64,000 nt of DNA from Sphaerisporangium flaviroseum (GTDB taxonomy: Bacteria > Actinomycetota > Actinomycetes > Streptosporangiales > Streptosporangiaceae): contig NZ_BAAAZR010000032.1 in NCBI RefSeq assembly GCF_039537005.1, forward strand, positions 56,520 to 120,519, read 5' to 3'. Position numbers and translations under genes: made by a program. Of this stretch, positions 44,628 through 52,964 are shown in pieces. The notes below the pieces were generated by a model that saw nothing but the letters and a program-made list of their open reading frames with translations, ran no database searches and was not told the origin of the DNA. Every line of letters begins with the position of its first letter. The stretch's first letter is position 1.

Positions 44628-47600
44628 TCAGCGAGGGTAGACCTCCAACTCGTAGAGTGAGTAGCCATATGAGGTTCCGCGCGTGACGCCCTGCATGCGG
44701 ACGTAGCGGGCGGTGGTCGGGGTGAAGGTCACGTTGTCCACGCCGCCGTTCCCGGTGGTGGTGGAGTACACCGTGGTCCAGGTGGAGCCGTCGGCCGACG
44801 TCTGGATCCGGTACGCCGCCCCGTAGGCCGCCTCCCAGCGCAGCACCGTCCGCGCCACGGTCTTCGACGACCCGAGGTCGACCTGAATGTACTGGTTGTC
44901 ACTGGAGGCGCTCGACCAGCGGGTGGTGGGGTCGCCATCGACCGCCTTGCTCGCCGGGTACAGCAGGAAGAGCTGCGAGCTGGACGCGCTGGCGGTTCTT
45001 CCGGCGGCCAGGTTGGTGATCGTGTCACCGCGGTGCGCCGGGAAGGACACGACCTGCTGGTACGTCGGCCGGTTCTGCCAGGAGATCAGCGACTGCTTTA
45101 TCCCACCGAGCGGCGAGTGCCGGATGGCGTCCGCGCACCACTGGTCACCGGCCGCGCAGACGTCGTCCGCCGGGTAGGTGGTGGTCGCCGGTTCGGCAAG
45201 CGCCGCCGACAGGCTGTTCAGCAGCACCGTGCGGCATCCCGCCACCGTGCCGCCGCCACAGTACTTGGCCCGTAGCGGCCCCTGGACCGCGTCGCCCAGC
45301 ACGGCCCGGACGTCCTTGCTCACATAACCCCACCAGCCGTACTGGAACGCCGACCCCTTGTGCGCCTGGGCCTCACTGGCCGAGGAGGGCAGGTTCGACA
45401 GGTCTCCCTGCTGGTGGCCCGACGGTGATTCGTTGATCTGCAGGGCGTTGACCAGCGACTGGTAGAGGCCGTCGCCCAAACCCGGCTTGAACTGCGCCTG
45501 GACGAGCCGCGGCCACCACGCGTCGAACGCTCGGATGGCGTCGGCGTTCGCGTACGTCCTGCTGCCCGGCGAGGTCTCCAGCCTCCTCGCGCCCCCCGAG
45601 GCCCACGCCGACAGGCCGGACACCGCCGACGCCAGTGCCGGATCGGACACGGGCGCGCTGTTGATCACCCGGAGCAGGTGGGGCAGCACTTCCTTGCCGC
45701 GCAGATCGGTCGTCGCGGCCTCGGCCATGATCTTGACGGTGCCCGCCCGGTCCAGCTTGCCCGACCCGGCCAGGGCCGCCTTGACCGGAGCGTCCAGCAG
45801 GTCGACCCGGTGGACCGGACCGAAGCTGAAGTTGCCGTCCGCGGCGCCGTAGTCCTTGGCCTGCTTGTTGTTCCAGCTGACCAGGTAGTCCTGGTCGACC
45901 GTCTGCGGATGGGTGGTGGGAGCCGCGTACGTCGCGGTGTTGGTGGTCGGCTCGTAGCCGGCCCACTCGTGTGCCGCGTCGGCCGTCATCGGCAGGTTCG
46001 GGTCGGAGACCGCGGACCTGACCGGATTGTTGCCGGACATGAAGTACGCCGAGTCGGAGGAGTTCACGTAGAACCAGTTGAACGCGAACCCGATGGAGGA
46101 GGCCGAGTTCCTGAACGCCGCCGCGTCACCCATCTGGGCCGGGTCGTTGAACATCTGGAACCCGACCGCCGAGTCGGCCTCGTGCTGGTACGTCGAGCGG
46201 AGGGTGGCGAAAGCGGTGGGCTGCCCGTTGACGGTGCCGCGCCAGGTCACCAGCCCGTACTTGGTGCGCTGGATCACCAGGTCGTACGAACCGCGCGCGG
46301 TGGAGTCGGCGGTGTTGGGCTTCCAGGAGTTCGTCTTCCTCAGGGTCTCCATGGCCGTGCAGGTGCCGTGGTAGAGGTAGTGATCCGAGGCGGTGGTGAC
46401 CGTCCCGCCTGCCGGGTCGCAGAGCTGCAGTGCGTAGGTGTCGGTGATGTCCTGGGCGCTCGAGGTCGCGCTCCAGGCGTAGTCCGTACCCCGGCCGAGC
46501 AGCACGTACAGGTTGAGCCCGGCGAACGCCGCGCCGCGCGCCCTGATGCCGGGCCCGGAGAGCTCCTCCAGCATGAGCAGCTGCGGGGCGAAGTAGCCGG
46601 TCTGCGGGCCGAACACGGCGATCGGATGGCCGGACTTCGACTTGGCGGCCGAGATGACCACGGCGTTGGACATGCCGGGCTTGGAGTTGTCCACGGTCAG
46701 CCCGTCGAGCACGCCCTTGGACGACGATGTCGCGGTGGTCGCCGATCCCGACTCGTTCTGGGTGATGTCGACCGGCGCCGTCGTCGCCGCGTCGGGGAGC
46801 ACGATTCCTGTGGCCGCGGGCGCGTTCCCGAAGGGGAAACTCTGGCCGTTGTGCAGTGTGAGCGTGGTCTCGGGGTCGTTCTGGGAGCGGAAGGCCGACC
46901 AGACCTGGTCGCCGGCCGCGGTGCCGTACTTGGCGCGGGCCGCGACGCGCACCAGCGCGGACTGCATCTCCGCTCCGCCGCCTCCGCCGAACAGCCCGCC
47001 GATCACACCGGCAACCGCGATCAGGTCGGTCATGGTGAAGTCCTGCGGCCCGCCCGCGTTGGTGATCGCGTCGAGGTGGCCGGTCAGGACGTACTCGCCG
47101 GGGCAGTTGCGGTTGGCCATGCAGTGGTCGATGTAGGCGTTGATCCCCGCGATGTAGTCCTCCACATCGTCGTAGAGCTGGGCGCCCCGGGCGCCGGCGG
47201 ACCTGAGCCTGGTGATCTGCGCCTGGAGGTCGGCCTCGGTGTAGGGGGAGTTCCGCCAGACACTCTGCTCCAGCGCACGGTTGCCCGGAGCGCCTCCGGC
47301 GAACGGCGTCAGCTCACCGCGGCCGACGTGCCGCATCAGGTCCATCAGCCACAGGCGGTCCTGCGCGCCCGCGTACCCGGCGCCGAACATGGTGCCTTCC
47401 CGGGTGGTCCCGGTGATGTGGGGCACGCCGGTCGCCCGGTCACGGACGATCGTCACGTCCGACCGGGGGCTCACCGTGCTCTCCACCTGTCCGGCGGGAA
47501 CGCCGAAGGAGCCGTCGTTGAAGAAGGTGCTGATCTGGTCTTCGGTCAGCCCGGTGTAGCCGGAGATCAGGTCGGCGTACTTGCCGAGCTGATCGTTGCT

Positions 47601-47813
47601 GTGCCGTGGCATCGTGCCGAGGGACTGGTTGGCGAGGATCTCGACCAGGGTCGCGTTGCCGTTCTGGCCTGGCGGCAACACGTCGGCGCATTCGCCGAGG
47701 CAGTAGTCGTCGGCGGTGTAGGTGGCCGCCGATGCGGGCACGACGGGGGATGCCAGCGCGAGGATCACCAGCGCGGAGGCCACTGTGATCGTCCGCCGGA
47801 GACGTGCGTGCAT
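44628..47813 (-). CDS. Secreted penicillin-acylase-family Ntn-hydrolase with C-terminal F5/8 type C domain
   Basis: A 1061-residue exported amidase. A signal peptide (about 29 residues, ending PVVPASA) is followed by an alpha-chain-like region (DVTIVRDRATGVPHITG; YAGAQDRLWLMDLMRHVGRG), a linker, and a beta chain that would start at Ser382 in GMSNAVVISAAKSKSGHP, the N-terminal nucleophile freed by autocleavage. The last ~125 residues are a discoidin/CBM32-like domain (NLAAGRTASASS, then YIQVDLGSSKTVARTVLRWE). Relatives hydrolyse beta-lactam side chains, acyl-homoserine lactones or lipopeptides; the substrate here is unknown. ATG 47813 has GGGGG 10 nt upstream. A good promoter lies at 47888-47860. 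Confidence 0.93.
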   Translation of the reverse strand: MHARLRRTITVASALVILALASPVVPASAATYTADDYCLGECADVLPPGQNGNATLVEILANQSLGTMPRHSNDQLGKYADLISGYTGLTEDQISTFFNDGSFGVPAGQVESTVSPRSDVTIVRDRATGVPHITGTTREGTMFGAGYAGAQDRLWLMDLMRHVGRGELTPFAGGAPGNRALEQSVWRNSPYTEADLQAQITRLRSAGARGAQLYDDVEDYIAGINAYIDHCMANRNCPGEYVLTGHLDAITNAGGPQDFTMTDLIAVAGVIGGLFGGGGGAEMQSALVRVAARAKYGTAAGDQVWSAFRSQNDPETTLTLHNGQSFPFGNAPAATGIVLPDAATTAPVDITQNESGSATTATSSSKGVLDGLTVDNSKPGMSNAVVISAAKSKSGHPIAVFGPQTGYFAPQLLMLEELSGPGIRARGAAFAGLNLYVLLGRGTDYAWSATSSAQDITDTYALQLCDPAGGTVTTASDHYLYHGTCTAMETLRKTNSWKPNTADSTARGSYDLVIQRTKYGLVTWRGTVNGQPTAFATLRSTYQHEADSAVGFQMFNDPAQMGDAAAFRNSASSIGFAFNWFYVNSSDSAYFMSGNNPVRSAVSDPNLPMTADAAHEWAGYEPTTNTATYAAPTTHPQTVDQDYLVSWNNKQAKDYGAADGNFSFGPVHRVDLLDAPVKAALAGSGKLDRAGTVKIMAEAATTDLRGKEVLPHLLRVINSAPVSDPALASAVSGLSAWASGGARRLETSPGSRTYANADAIRAFDAWWPRLVQAQFKPGLGDGLYQSLVNALQINESPSGHQQGDLSNLPSSASEAQAHKGSAFQYGWWGYVSKDVRAVLGDAVQGPLRAKYCGGGTVAGCRTVLLNSLSAALAEPATTTYPADDVCAAGDQWCADAIRHSPLGGIKQSLISWQNRPTYQQVVSFPAHRGDTITNLAAGRTASASSSQLFLLYPASKAVDGDPTTRWSSASSDNQYIQVDLGSSKTVARTVLRWEAAYGAAYRIQTSADGSTWTTVYSTTTGNGGVDNVTFTPTTARYVRMQGVTRGTSYGYSLYELEVYPR

Positions 47814-47859
47814 GAGGAGAACCCCCAGAACATGAGGTGCACTCGGATGTTTTGGGAGG

Positions 47860-47888
47860 AACATACGCTCGCGCCCACACCGGATCAA
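47860..47888 (-). promoter_or_regulatory. Promoter of the acylase gene
   Basis: On the minus strand TTGATC (47888-47883) is spaced exactly 17 nt from TATGTT (47865-47860), about 47 nt before the ATG: a good housekeeping-sigma match. Confidence 0.6.
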
Positions 47889-47891
47889 TGG

Positions 47892-47945
47892 CCGATGTGA
47901 TATCGGTCCCAGAGATCATGACTTGCCGTCATAGCGCGAGTCATG
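47892..47945. promoter_or_regulatory. Two dyad-symmetric elements upstream of the acylase promoter
   Basis: CCGAT-gtgat-ATCGG (47892-47906) and CATGACT-N15-AGTCATG (47917-47945) lie directly upstream of the -35 element. They may be regulator-binding sites; the second could instead be a weak terminator for the cupin gene, which ends at 48006. Confidence 0.4.
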
Positions 47946-48005
47946 GCATGGCGGCGAACCCGGTGAGAACCTCAATGCCCATGACCCCGTAGTACGGCAG
48001 CTGCC

Positions 48006-48488
48006 CTACCTCGGCGGATCCTCGACCTTGAGCTTGTCTCCCGTATTGGAGACGAAGCTGACCAGCAGCTTCGCTGGTTCTGTCCGGCTGATGTTCTCCG
48101 TGAGCACATGGTGGGCACCCGGCTGCTCGACCCAGTTCTCGCCTTGGCGGTAAGTGCGCACTGGTTCGCCACTGAGCCCGCTGCGCACGGTGCCCTCGAG
48201 CACGTAGGCGTAGACGAAAGCCTTGCCGTGCCGATGCGGCACCGCGCGTGCGCCGGGCGGGAACTCTACGATCGCCGAGGTGAACGTCTTGCCCTTGACA
48301 TTCGGAAGCGCCTGTTCCAACAGAGGCGACAGCGTCTCGGACGGTGGCTGCGAGACCGTGGCGGCGACCGGCATCGTGACCGCGACCGGCACCTTGCCGG
48401 CCGCACGCTCTGCTGTGGGAGCGCAGGTGGCGGACGCGGCAACCATGCGAGCAGCCAGACAGCAACAGGCGAACCGCACTCGGATCAT
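48006..48488 (-). CDS. Cupin-domain protein, probably exported
   Basis: A 160-residue protein with a cysteine-rich hydrophobic N-terminus (FACCCLAARMVAASATC) that is probably a signal peptide, then a single small cupin barrel with FPPGARAVPHRHGKAFVYAYVLEG (metal His and Glu positions) and GENWVEQPGAHHVLTEN. Such stand-alone cupins bind a metal and a small ligand; no enzyme activity can be named. ATG 48488 has GGAG 7 nt upstream. It lies on the same strand as the acylase, 192 nt upstream. Confidence 0.8.
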   Translation of the reverse strand: MIRVRFACCCLAARMVAASATCAPTAERAAGKVPVAVTMPVAATVSQPPSETLSPLLEQALPNVKGKTFTSAIVEFPPGARAVPHRHGKAFVYAYVLEGTVRSGLSGEPVRTYRQGENWVEQPGAHHVLTENISRTEPAKLLVSFVSNTGDKLKVEDPPR

Positions 48489-48859
48489 GACGGCTCCTAT
48501 CCCGCATGGACCTTTGAGGCGCACGGGGCGTACCGGCCGTGCCCCACGGCGATCGCGAGGCGTCCGGGCTTCCGCTCCAAGGGGCTCGCTGCTCCCACGC
48601 CGCACCACCGGACACAGCCGAAACGGCTCACCTCGGGATTGAATCCGTGCGTACCGGACCAGGCCGAACGTACAGGTCACCGACCAGGCCGGCGGAGAGA
48701 CTTGCCGCGACATCGGCAGCGGGTATCCGACGGCCTTCGCGAGGAACCATGGCGGAGCGGTCGGCGTCGGTGGTGTCGTACGCGACCGTGGTGGCCTACG
48801 GCAAAGCTGGAATTCGCCCGGCGGGTGAGCGTCTCCCACCTGAAGGCACGGAGAGGACG
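48489..48859. other. 371-nt stretch without a recognisable gene
   Basis: It lies between the cupin and Uma2-family genes. No reading frame on either strand resembles a known family, and codon usage in the open frames is not convincing. It probably holds the cupin promoter; I see no repeats or clear hairpins. Confidence 0.4.
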
Positions 48860-49438
48860 TCAGAGCCTGTCGATCTCCGTCAAGTCGATGTCGATGTCGA
48901 ACGGCACCGTGAGCCGTACACGTCCTTGTTGGCTGCCGGACAGGACGTAGCTGTGCGTCGTCGGGTCCAGCTCGTAGACGTTCACCGCGGCACGTCCTTC
49001 GGAGCTCTCGACCAGCCAGAAGTGAGGGATGCCCGCCTCGGCGTACAACAACGGCTTCCGCTTGCGGTCGCGCTCTTCTGACTCGGGGGCAACCACCTCC
49101 ACCGCCAGCACTAGATCTTCGGCTTGGTAGGCCGTGGCGTCAGGGCCTCGGAGAGCTCGGGCATGAAAGACGATGACGTCCGGCTCTGGTCGCTGCCGCG
49201 GGCCCAGAATCACGCTCATCTCGCGACGCACGCGCAGATCGGCTGGAACCGCGCGGCGCAAGCCGTTCTCCAGCAGATACAGCATCAGAGTGTGGAAGTC
49301 TTTCTGCGGGCTCGCAAGCACCAAGCTTCCATCAATCAACTCTGTGTGCGGAGGCAAATCCGGAAGGTGATCGAGGTCTTCGGCGTAGAACCCCTCAGGA
49401 GGAGGGATCAACCAGCCGGGTAGCTCCGAATTTGTCAT
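48860..49438 (-). CDS. Uma2-family (PD-(D/E)XK-fold) putative nuclease
   Basis: A 192-residue protein of the Uma2 family, which has a restriction-endonuclease-like fold. Visible motifs are LIDGSLVLASPQKDFHTLM, RQRPEPDVIVF (catalytic Asp region), VEVVAPESEERDRKRKPLLYAEAGIPHFWLVE (Glu and Lys positions) and a final beta-rich tail. Uma2 genes are strongly expanded in actinomycetes and cyanobacteria; the biological role is unclear. ATG 49438 is the start. The downstream neighbour is not obviously linked. Confidence 0.88.
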   Translation of the reverse strand: MTNSELPGWLIPPPEGFYAEDLDHLPDLPPHTELIDGSLVLASPQKDFHTLMLYLLENGLRRAVPADLRVRREMSVILGPRQRPEPDVIVFHARALRGPDATAYQAEDLVLAVEVVAPESEERDRKRKPLLYAEAGIPHFWLVESSEGRAAVNVYELDPTTHSYVLSGSQQGRVRLTVPFDIDIDLTEIDRL

Positions 49439-49511
49439 TATTTTCGCTCCGGACCTGGACCTTCATGCATCCCACCGTAGCAAGTGGTTCCCCTCCTGCC
49501 TGGTGCTTCGG

Positions 49512-50822
49512 TCACGTGGTGGCTGGTTGCTCGCGGCGGGCGCGTTCGGCGAGGGCGTGTTCGTCGGTGCGGGCGTCGTAGGACCTGAACTTGGGGAGTA
49601 CGGCCGCCATCGCGGCCACCGCGCCCATGCACAGCAGGCCGCCGAAGCCGAGGGAGAATCGGGTACCGCCGACCTGGGCGAGCAATCCCGCCCGCGCGTC
49701 GCCGAGCATCGGGCCGGTGGAGTAGGACAGCAACTCGATGCCCCCCAGCCGGCCGCGGTACTCGTCCGGAATTGTCTGGTTCCAGATGATGCCCCGGAAC
49801 ACACCGCTGATCATGTCCGCGCCTCCCGCGAACGCCAGGAAGAGCGCCACCAGCCAGATGTTGGGCATGAGGGAAGCCACGGCGACCCCCGCGCCCCACA
49901 GGGCGGCGGCCGCGATGACGGCCCGGCCATGGCGGTGGACGTGCGCGGTCCAGCCCGACGTCGCAGAGGCGATCACCGAGCCGATGCCCCCGGCCGCGTA
50001 CAGCACGCCGAGTTCCTTGGACGCGTGCAGGTCGTCGGCGAGGAACGGGAACAGCGCGTTGGAGAAGGCGAAGACCATGGCCGCGATGTCGACCAGGTAG
50101 GTGCCCATCAGGTCGGGCCGCCGGATGGCGTACCTCACCCCCTCCACCAGCGAGGTCAGTGAGGCCGGGGCGGCGTCGCCGGGCCGGGAGACCGGCCGTA
50201 CCCGGATGAGCAGGATTAGCGAGAACAGGAACGAGACGATGTCGAGGCCGTAGGACGTCGCCGGGCCGAAGGTGACGACGATGATCCCGCCGACAGCCGG
50301 GCCCACGATCATCCCCGCGTTGCGGGCGAGGCCCTGGATGGCGAAGGCCGCGCCCATCTGTTCGAGCTTGAGCACCCGGTTGATGATCGCCTGCTCGCTG
50401 GGGCCGCGGAGGCTGGAGAGCCCGGCGGCGAGCGCGGCCACGACGTAGAGCACGGGGATCTGGGCCTGCGGGGAGAGCAGGAGGGCGTTCAGCATGAGGA
50501 GGAGCGAGGTGAGGCAGAGGCCTACCTCGGACAGAATGACGATCTTGCGCCGGTCGAGCGCGTCGGCGATCGCTCCGCCCCACAGGCCGCATACGACCAT
50601 CGGCACGAACTCCGCGAGGCTGACCAGCCCGACGGCGACGTAGGAGTTCGTGAGCTGCTTCATCTGGTACGGCACGGCGACCATGGTCAGCACGCTGCCG
50701 AACATGGTGATCACGCCGGAGCCGAGCAGGAGGCGGAAGTCACGGGAGTCCCGGAGCGGGCTCAGATCCATGCGCAGGCGGAGCAGGAGCGTCTTCAGCG
50801 ATCGCGATGGGCTGGTGGGCAC
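49512..50822 (-). CDS. MFS transporter (EntS-like exporter family)
   Basis: A 436-residue, 12-helix major facilitator of the branch related to enterobactin exporter EntS. It shows FRLLLGSGVITMFGSVLTMVAVP (helix 1), the A-like motif GGAIADALDRRKIVI between helices 2 and 3, a central cytoplasmic loop, and NQTIPDEYRGRLGGIELL near helix 10. The substrate is unknown. The start is uncertain: GTG 50822 gives a normal N-terminus, but no clear Shine-Dalgarno is seen and the frame stays open to 50945. A 17-bp tandem repeat lies just upstream. Confidence 0.87.
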   Translation of the reverse strand: MPTSPSRSLKTLLLRLRMDLSPLRDSRDFRLLLGSGVITMFGSVLTMVAVPYQMKQLTNSYVAVGLVSLAEFVPMVVCGLWGGAIADALDRRKIVILSEVGLCLTSLLLMLNALLLSPQAQIPVLYVVAALAAGLSSLRGPSEQAIINRVLKLEQMGAAFAIQGLARNAGMIVGPAVGGIIVVTFGPATSYGLDIVSFLFSLILLIRVRPVSRPGDAAPASLTSLVEGVRYAIRRPDLMGTYLVDIAAMVFAFSNALFPFLADDLHASKELGVLYAAGGIGSVIASATSGWTAHVHRHGRAVIAAAALWGAGVAVASLMPNIWLVALFLAFAGGADMISGVFRGIIWNQTIPDEYRGRLGGIELLSYSTGPMLGDARAGLLAQVGGTRFSLGFGGLLCMGAVAAMAAVLPKFRSYDARTDEHALAERARREQPATT

Positions 50823-50928
50823 AGGCGGCAAGTCTGAATGGTCGGGGGAGTGGCGGGCAACCGATTTCTCGGGGGAGCCCAAGCTCAGGGGTGCGGAGGG
50901 CTGACACAGCACCGGCCCCCCAGCGCCG

Positions 50929-51030
50929 CCTCGTACGCGGACCACCCTCGTGCGTGGACGGTTCGTGTGCGTGGACCGCCTTCATGCGTGGACGGTCCTG
51001 GCGCTCGGACCGCCCTTGTTCGCGTACCGC
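50929..51030 (+). repeat. 17-bp tandem repeat, six units, upstream of the MFS gene
   Basis: Six consecutive units of exactly 17 bp begin at 50929, 50946, 50963, 50980, 50997 and 51014; the consensus is CCTCGTGCGTGGACCGC. Units differ by 2-6 bases and their 3' ends alternate between CGC and GGT types. The array lies in the 277-nt gap between the MFS and acyl-CoA ligase genes. Confidence 0.8.
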
Positions 51031-51099
51031 TCGCGCGACGCGGGCGCCGCGCGAGCCGTACCTACGCGGCGGCGGGACCCTGAACCCCGGCGCCGGAGC

Positions 51100-52773
51100 T
51101 CAGAGCCCCAGGGTCTCCTTGCGCAGGTGAGTCTTGAGGATCTTCCCGCCGGGGTTGCGGGGTAGCTCGGCCTCGCGGAACCAGTAGCGGACCGGGATCT
51201 TGAAGGGCGCCAGCACGCCGCTCAGGAACTCCCTCAGTTCCTCGGCCGTCGCCTGCACGCCGGGCTTCAGCCGCACGACCGCGCCCACCTGCTCGCCCAG
51301 CTCGTCGTCCGGGATGCCGATCACGGCGGCGTCGTCGATGGCGGGGTGCTCGAACAGGGCCGCCTCCACCTCGGCGCAGTAGACGTTCTCGCCGCCCCTG
51401 ATGACCATGTCCTTGGCCCGGTCGACGATGTAGACGAAGCCCTCCTCGTCGATTCTGGCCAGGTCGCCGGTGTGCAGCCATCCGTCGACGAACGTCTCGG
51501 CGGTCGCCTCCGGGCGGTTCCAGTACCCCATGATCACGTTGGGGCCGCGCATGCACAGCTCGCCGACCTCGCCCGCCGGCAGCTCCCTGCCGAGGGGGTC
51601 GGAGATCCGCACGTCGCAGACGGCCAGAGGCAGGCCGATGCTGTCGGGTTTGGCCGCGTAGGTGGGCCCGCTGTTGTAGATCGCGAGCGCGGTGGTCTCG
51701 GTCATCCCGTACCCGTTGGACGCCTGACGCTGCGGCAACTGGTCGTTGATGCGCTCCAGCAGCTTGGGCGGGGCGGGGGCGCCGCCGTAGCTGACTCCGC
51801 CGAGGCTGGAGATGTCGTACTTCCCGAAGTCGGGATGGGACAGCAGCTGCCAGGCGTTGGTGGGTACGCCGGTCAGGATCGTCACCTTCTCGCGCTCGAT
51901 GAGCTGAAGGGCCTGTCCTGGGTCCCACTTGTACATCAGCACCAGCCCGCCGCCGGTGAACATGGTGGCCGTCATCACCGCGAAGCACCCCGTGACGTGG
52001 AACAGCGGCACCGTGAGCAAGGTGATCCGCCGGGTGCCCGCCGCCGAGGCCGGGTCCTTGCCCGCCATGGCGACGCTGCGCAGCAGGGCATAGGCGACCG
52101 TCATGGGTGACTGGCCCAGGTTGCGGTGGCTGCCGAGCGCGCCCTTGGGGCGGCCGGTCGTCCCGGAGGTGTAGAAGATCGTCGCCGGGTCCTCGGGGCC
52201 CACCTCGGCCGCCGGGAGCGTCACGTCGGCGCGTACCTCGCCCAGCACCTCGTCGAACTCCCGGGCGCCGGGGGGCAGCTCACCGGCGGAGCGGGTGACG
52301 ACCATCGGGACGGAGATCTCCCGCAGCCGCTCCGCGCGCTCGCCGTCGACGATGACGACCTTGGCCCCCGAGTCCGTCACGCCGTACTCCAGCTCAGGAG
52401 TGGTCCACCAGGCGTTGAGCGGTACGGCCACCGCTCCGGCGGCGAGGGTCGCCGAGAACGCGATGACCCACTCGGGGTAGTTGCGCATGGCGATCGCGAC
52501 CCGGTCGCCCTTGGTGACGCCGAAGTCCTCGACGAGCCGCCTGCTGAGCGTGGCCGCCCGGCGGAAGTGCTCCTCGTAGGTGATCCGCTGGTCCTCGTAG
52601 ACGAGGAAGACGTTGTCGCCGTGGAAGCGGCTGTTCTCCAGGAGGGCCCGGAAGGTGGTGGGGGCGTGCTTCCAGGTCCGGAGCTTGTTCCCGCGGATCT
52701 CGACCTCGTCCATCTCGAAGAGCTGGCCTGGTCCGGTGAGCTGGGCCTGGACCTGGTCGTGAGTGACAGTCAT
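51100..52773 (-). CDS. Acyl-CoA synthetase (AMP-dependent ligase, ANL superfamily)
   Basis: A 557-residue fatty-acyl-CoA ligase that activates a carboxylic acid with ATP and links it to CoA. Motifs in order: the P-loop-like IFYTSGTTGRPKGALGS, VPLFHVTG, the A5 motif NGYGMTETTA, the A7/A8 region WLHTGDLARIDEEGFVYIVDRAKDMVIRGGENV (split here by the hinge Asp), and the catalytic Lys in NPGGKILK. Chain length preference cannot be told. ATG 52773 follows GGGAGTCA. A TetR-type palindrome at 52823-52838 probably controls it. Confidence 0.9.
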   Translation of the reverse strand: MTVTHDQVQAQLTGPGQLFEMDEVEIRGNKLRTWKHAPTTFRALLENSRFHGDNVFLVYEDQRITYEEHFRRAATLSRRLVEDFGVTKGDRVAIAMRNYPEWVIAFSATLAAGAVAVPLNAWWTTPELEYGVTDSGAKVVIVDGERAERLREISVPMVVTRSAGELPPGAREFDEVLGEVRADVTLPAAEVGPEDPATIFYTSGTTGRPKGALGSHRNLGQSPMTVAYALLRSVAMAGKDPASAAGTRRITLLTVPLFHVTGCFAVMTATMFTGGGLVLMYKWDPGQALQLIEREKVTILTGVPTNAWQLLSHPDFGKYDISSLGGVSYGGAPAPPKLLERINDQLPQRQASNGYGMTETTALAIYNSGPTYAAKPDSIGLPLAVCDVRISDPLGRELPAGEVGELCMRGPNVIMGYWNRPEATAETFVDGWLHTGDLARIDEEGFVYIVDRAKDMVIRGGENVYCAEVEAALFEHPAIDDAAVIGIPDDELGEQVGAVVRLKPGVQATAEELREFLSGVLAPFKIPVRYWFREAELPRNPGGKILKTHLRKETLGL

Positions 52774-52822
52774 GCGCGGTGACTCCCGGGGGTGAGTTGG
52801 TGTCTTTGCTGACAAATGACGA

Positions 52823-52838
52823 TACCGACCGGTAGGTA
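52823..52838 (-). promoter_or_regulatory. TetR-type operator upstream of the acyl-CoA ligase
   Basis: TACCGACC-GGTAGGTA is a 16-bp palindrome with one mismatched pair. It lies ~50 nt before the ligase ATG and just downstream of a minus-strand TTATAC element, so a bound repressor would cover the start site. No TetR-family gene is present in the window. Confidence 0.6.
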
Positions 52839-52883
52839 CGTATAACAGAGGGGGAGCCGGGCGACCCTCACCACCATGTCGGC

Positions 52884-52925
52884 TTGCATGAAGATGCTTT
52901 GCCATGCATACTTTTTCTCTATAGA
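52884..52925 (+). promoter_or_regulatory. argC promoter with tandem ARG boxes
   Basis: TTGCATGAAGATGCTT (52884-52899) matches the known mycobacterial ArgR operator, as I recall it, at 12 of 16 positions. A second half-conserved box, ATGCATACTTTTTCTC (52904-52919), begins 20 bp later, two helical turns away. They overlap a promoter formed by TTTGCC (52898-52903), a 16-nt spacer and TATAGA (52920-52925). ArgR with arginine would block RNA polymerase here. Confidence 0.75.
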
Positions 52926-52964
52926 GGTAATGAGGTCGAGTGAATGGTCATGCGAGGGGGATCG

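Noticed and set aside
48489..48859. A degraded transposase or integrase gene
   Set aside because: I inspected all readable frames and saw no DDE or tyrosine-recombinase motif, no terminal inverted repeats and no target duplication.
44134..52840. A hidden multi-gene defence or biosynthetic system
   Set aside because: The genes here (acylase, cupin, Uma2, MFS, acyl-CoA ligase) show no shared operon structure, no nucleic-acid-sensing partners and no carrier proteins, so a single system is not supported.
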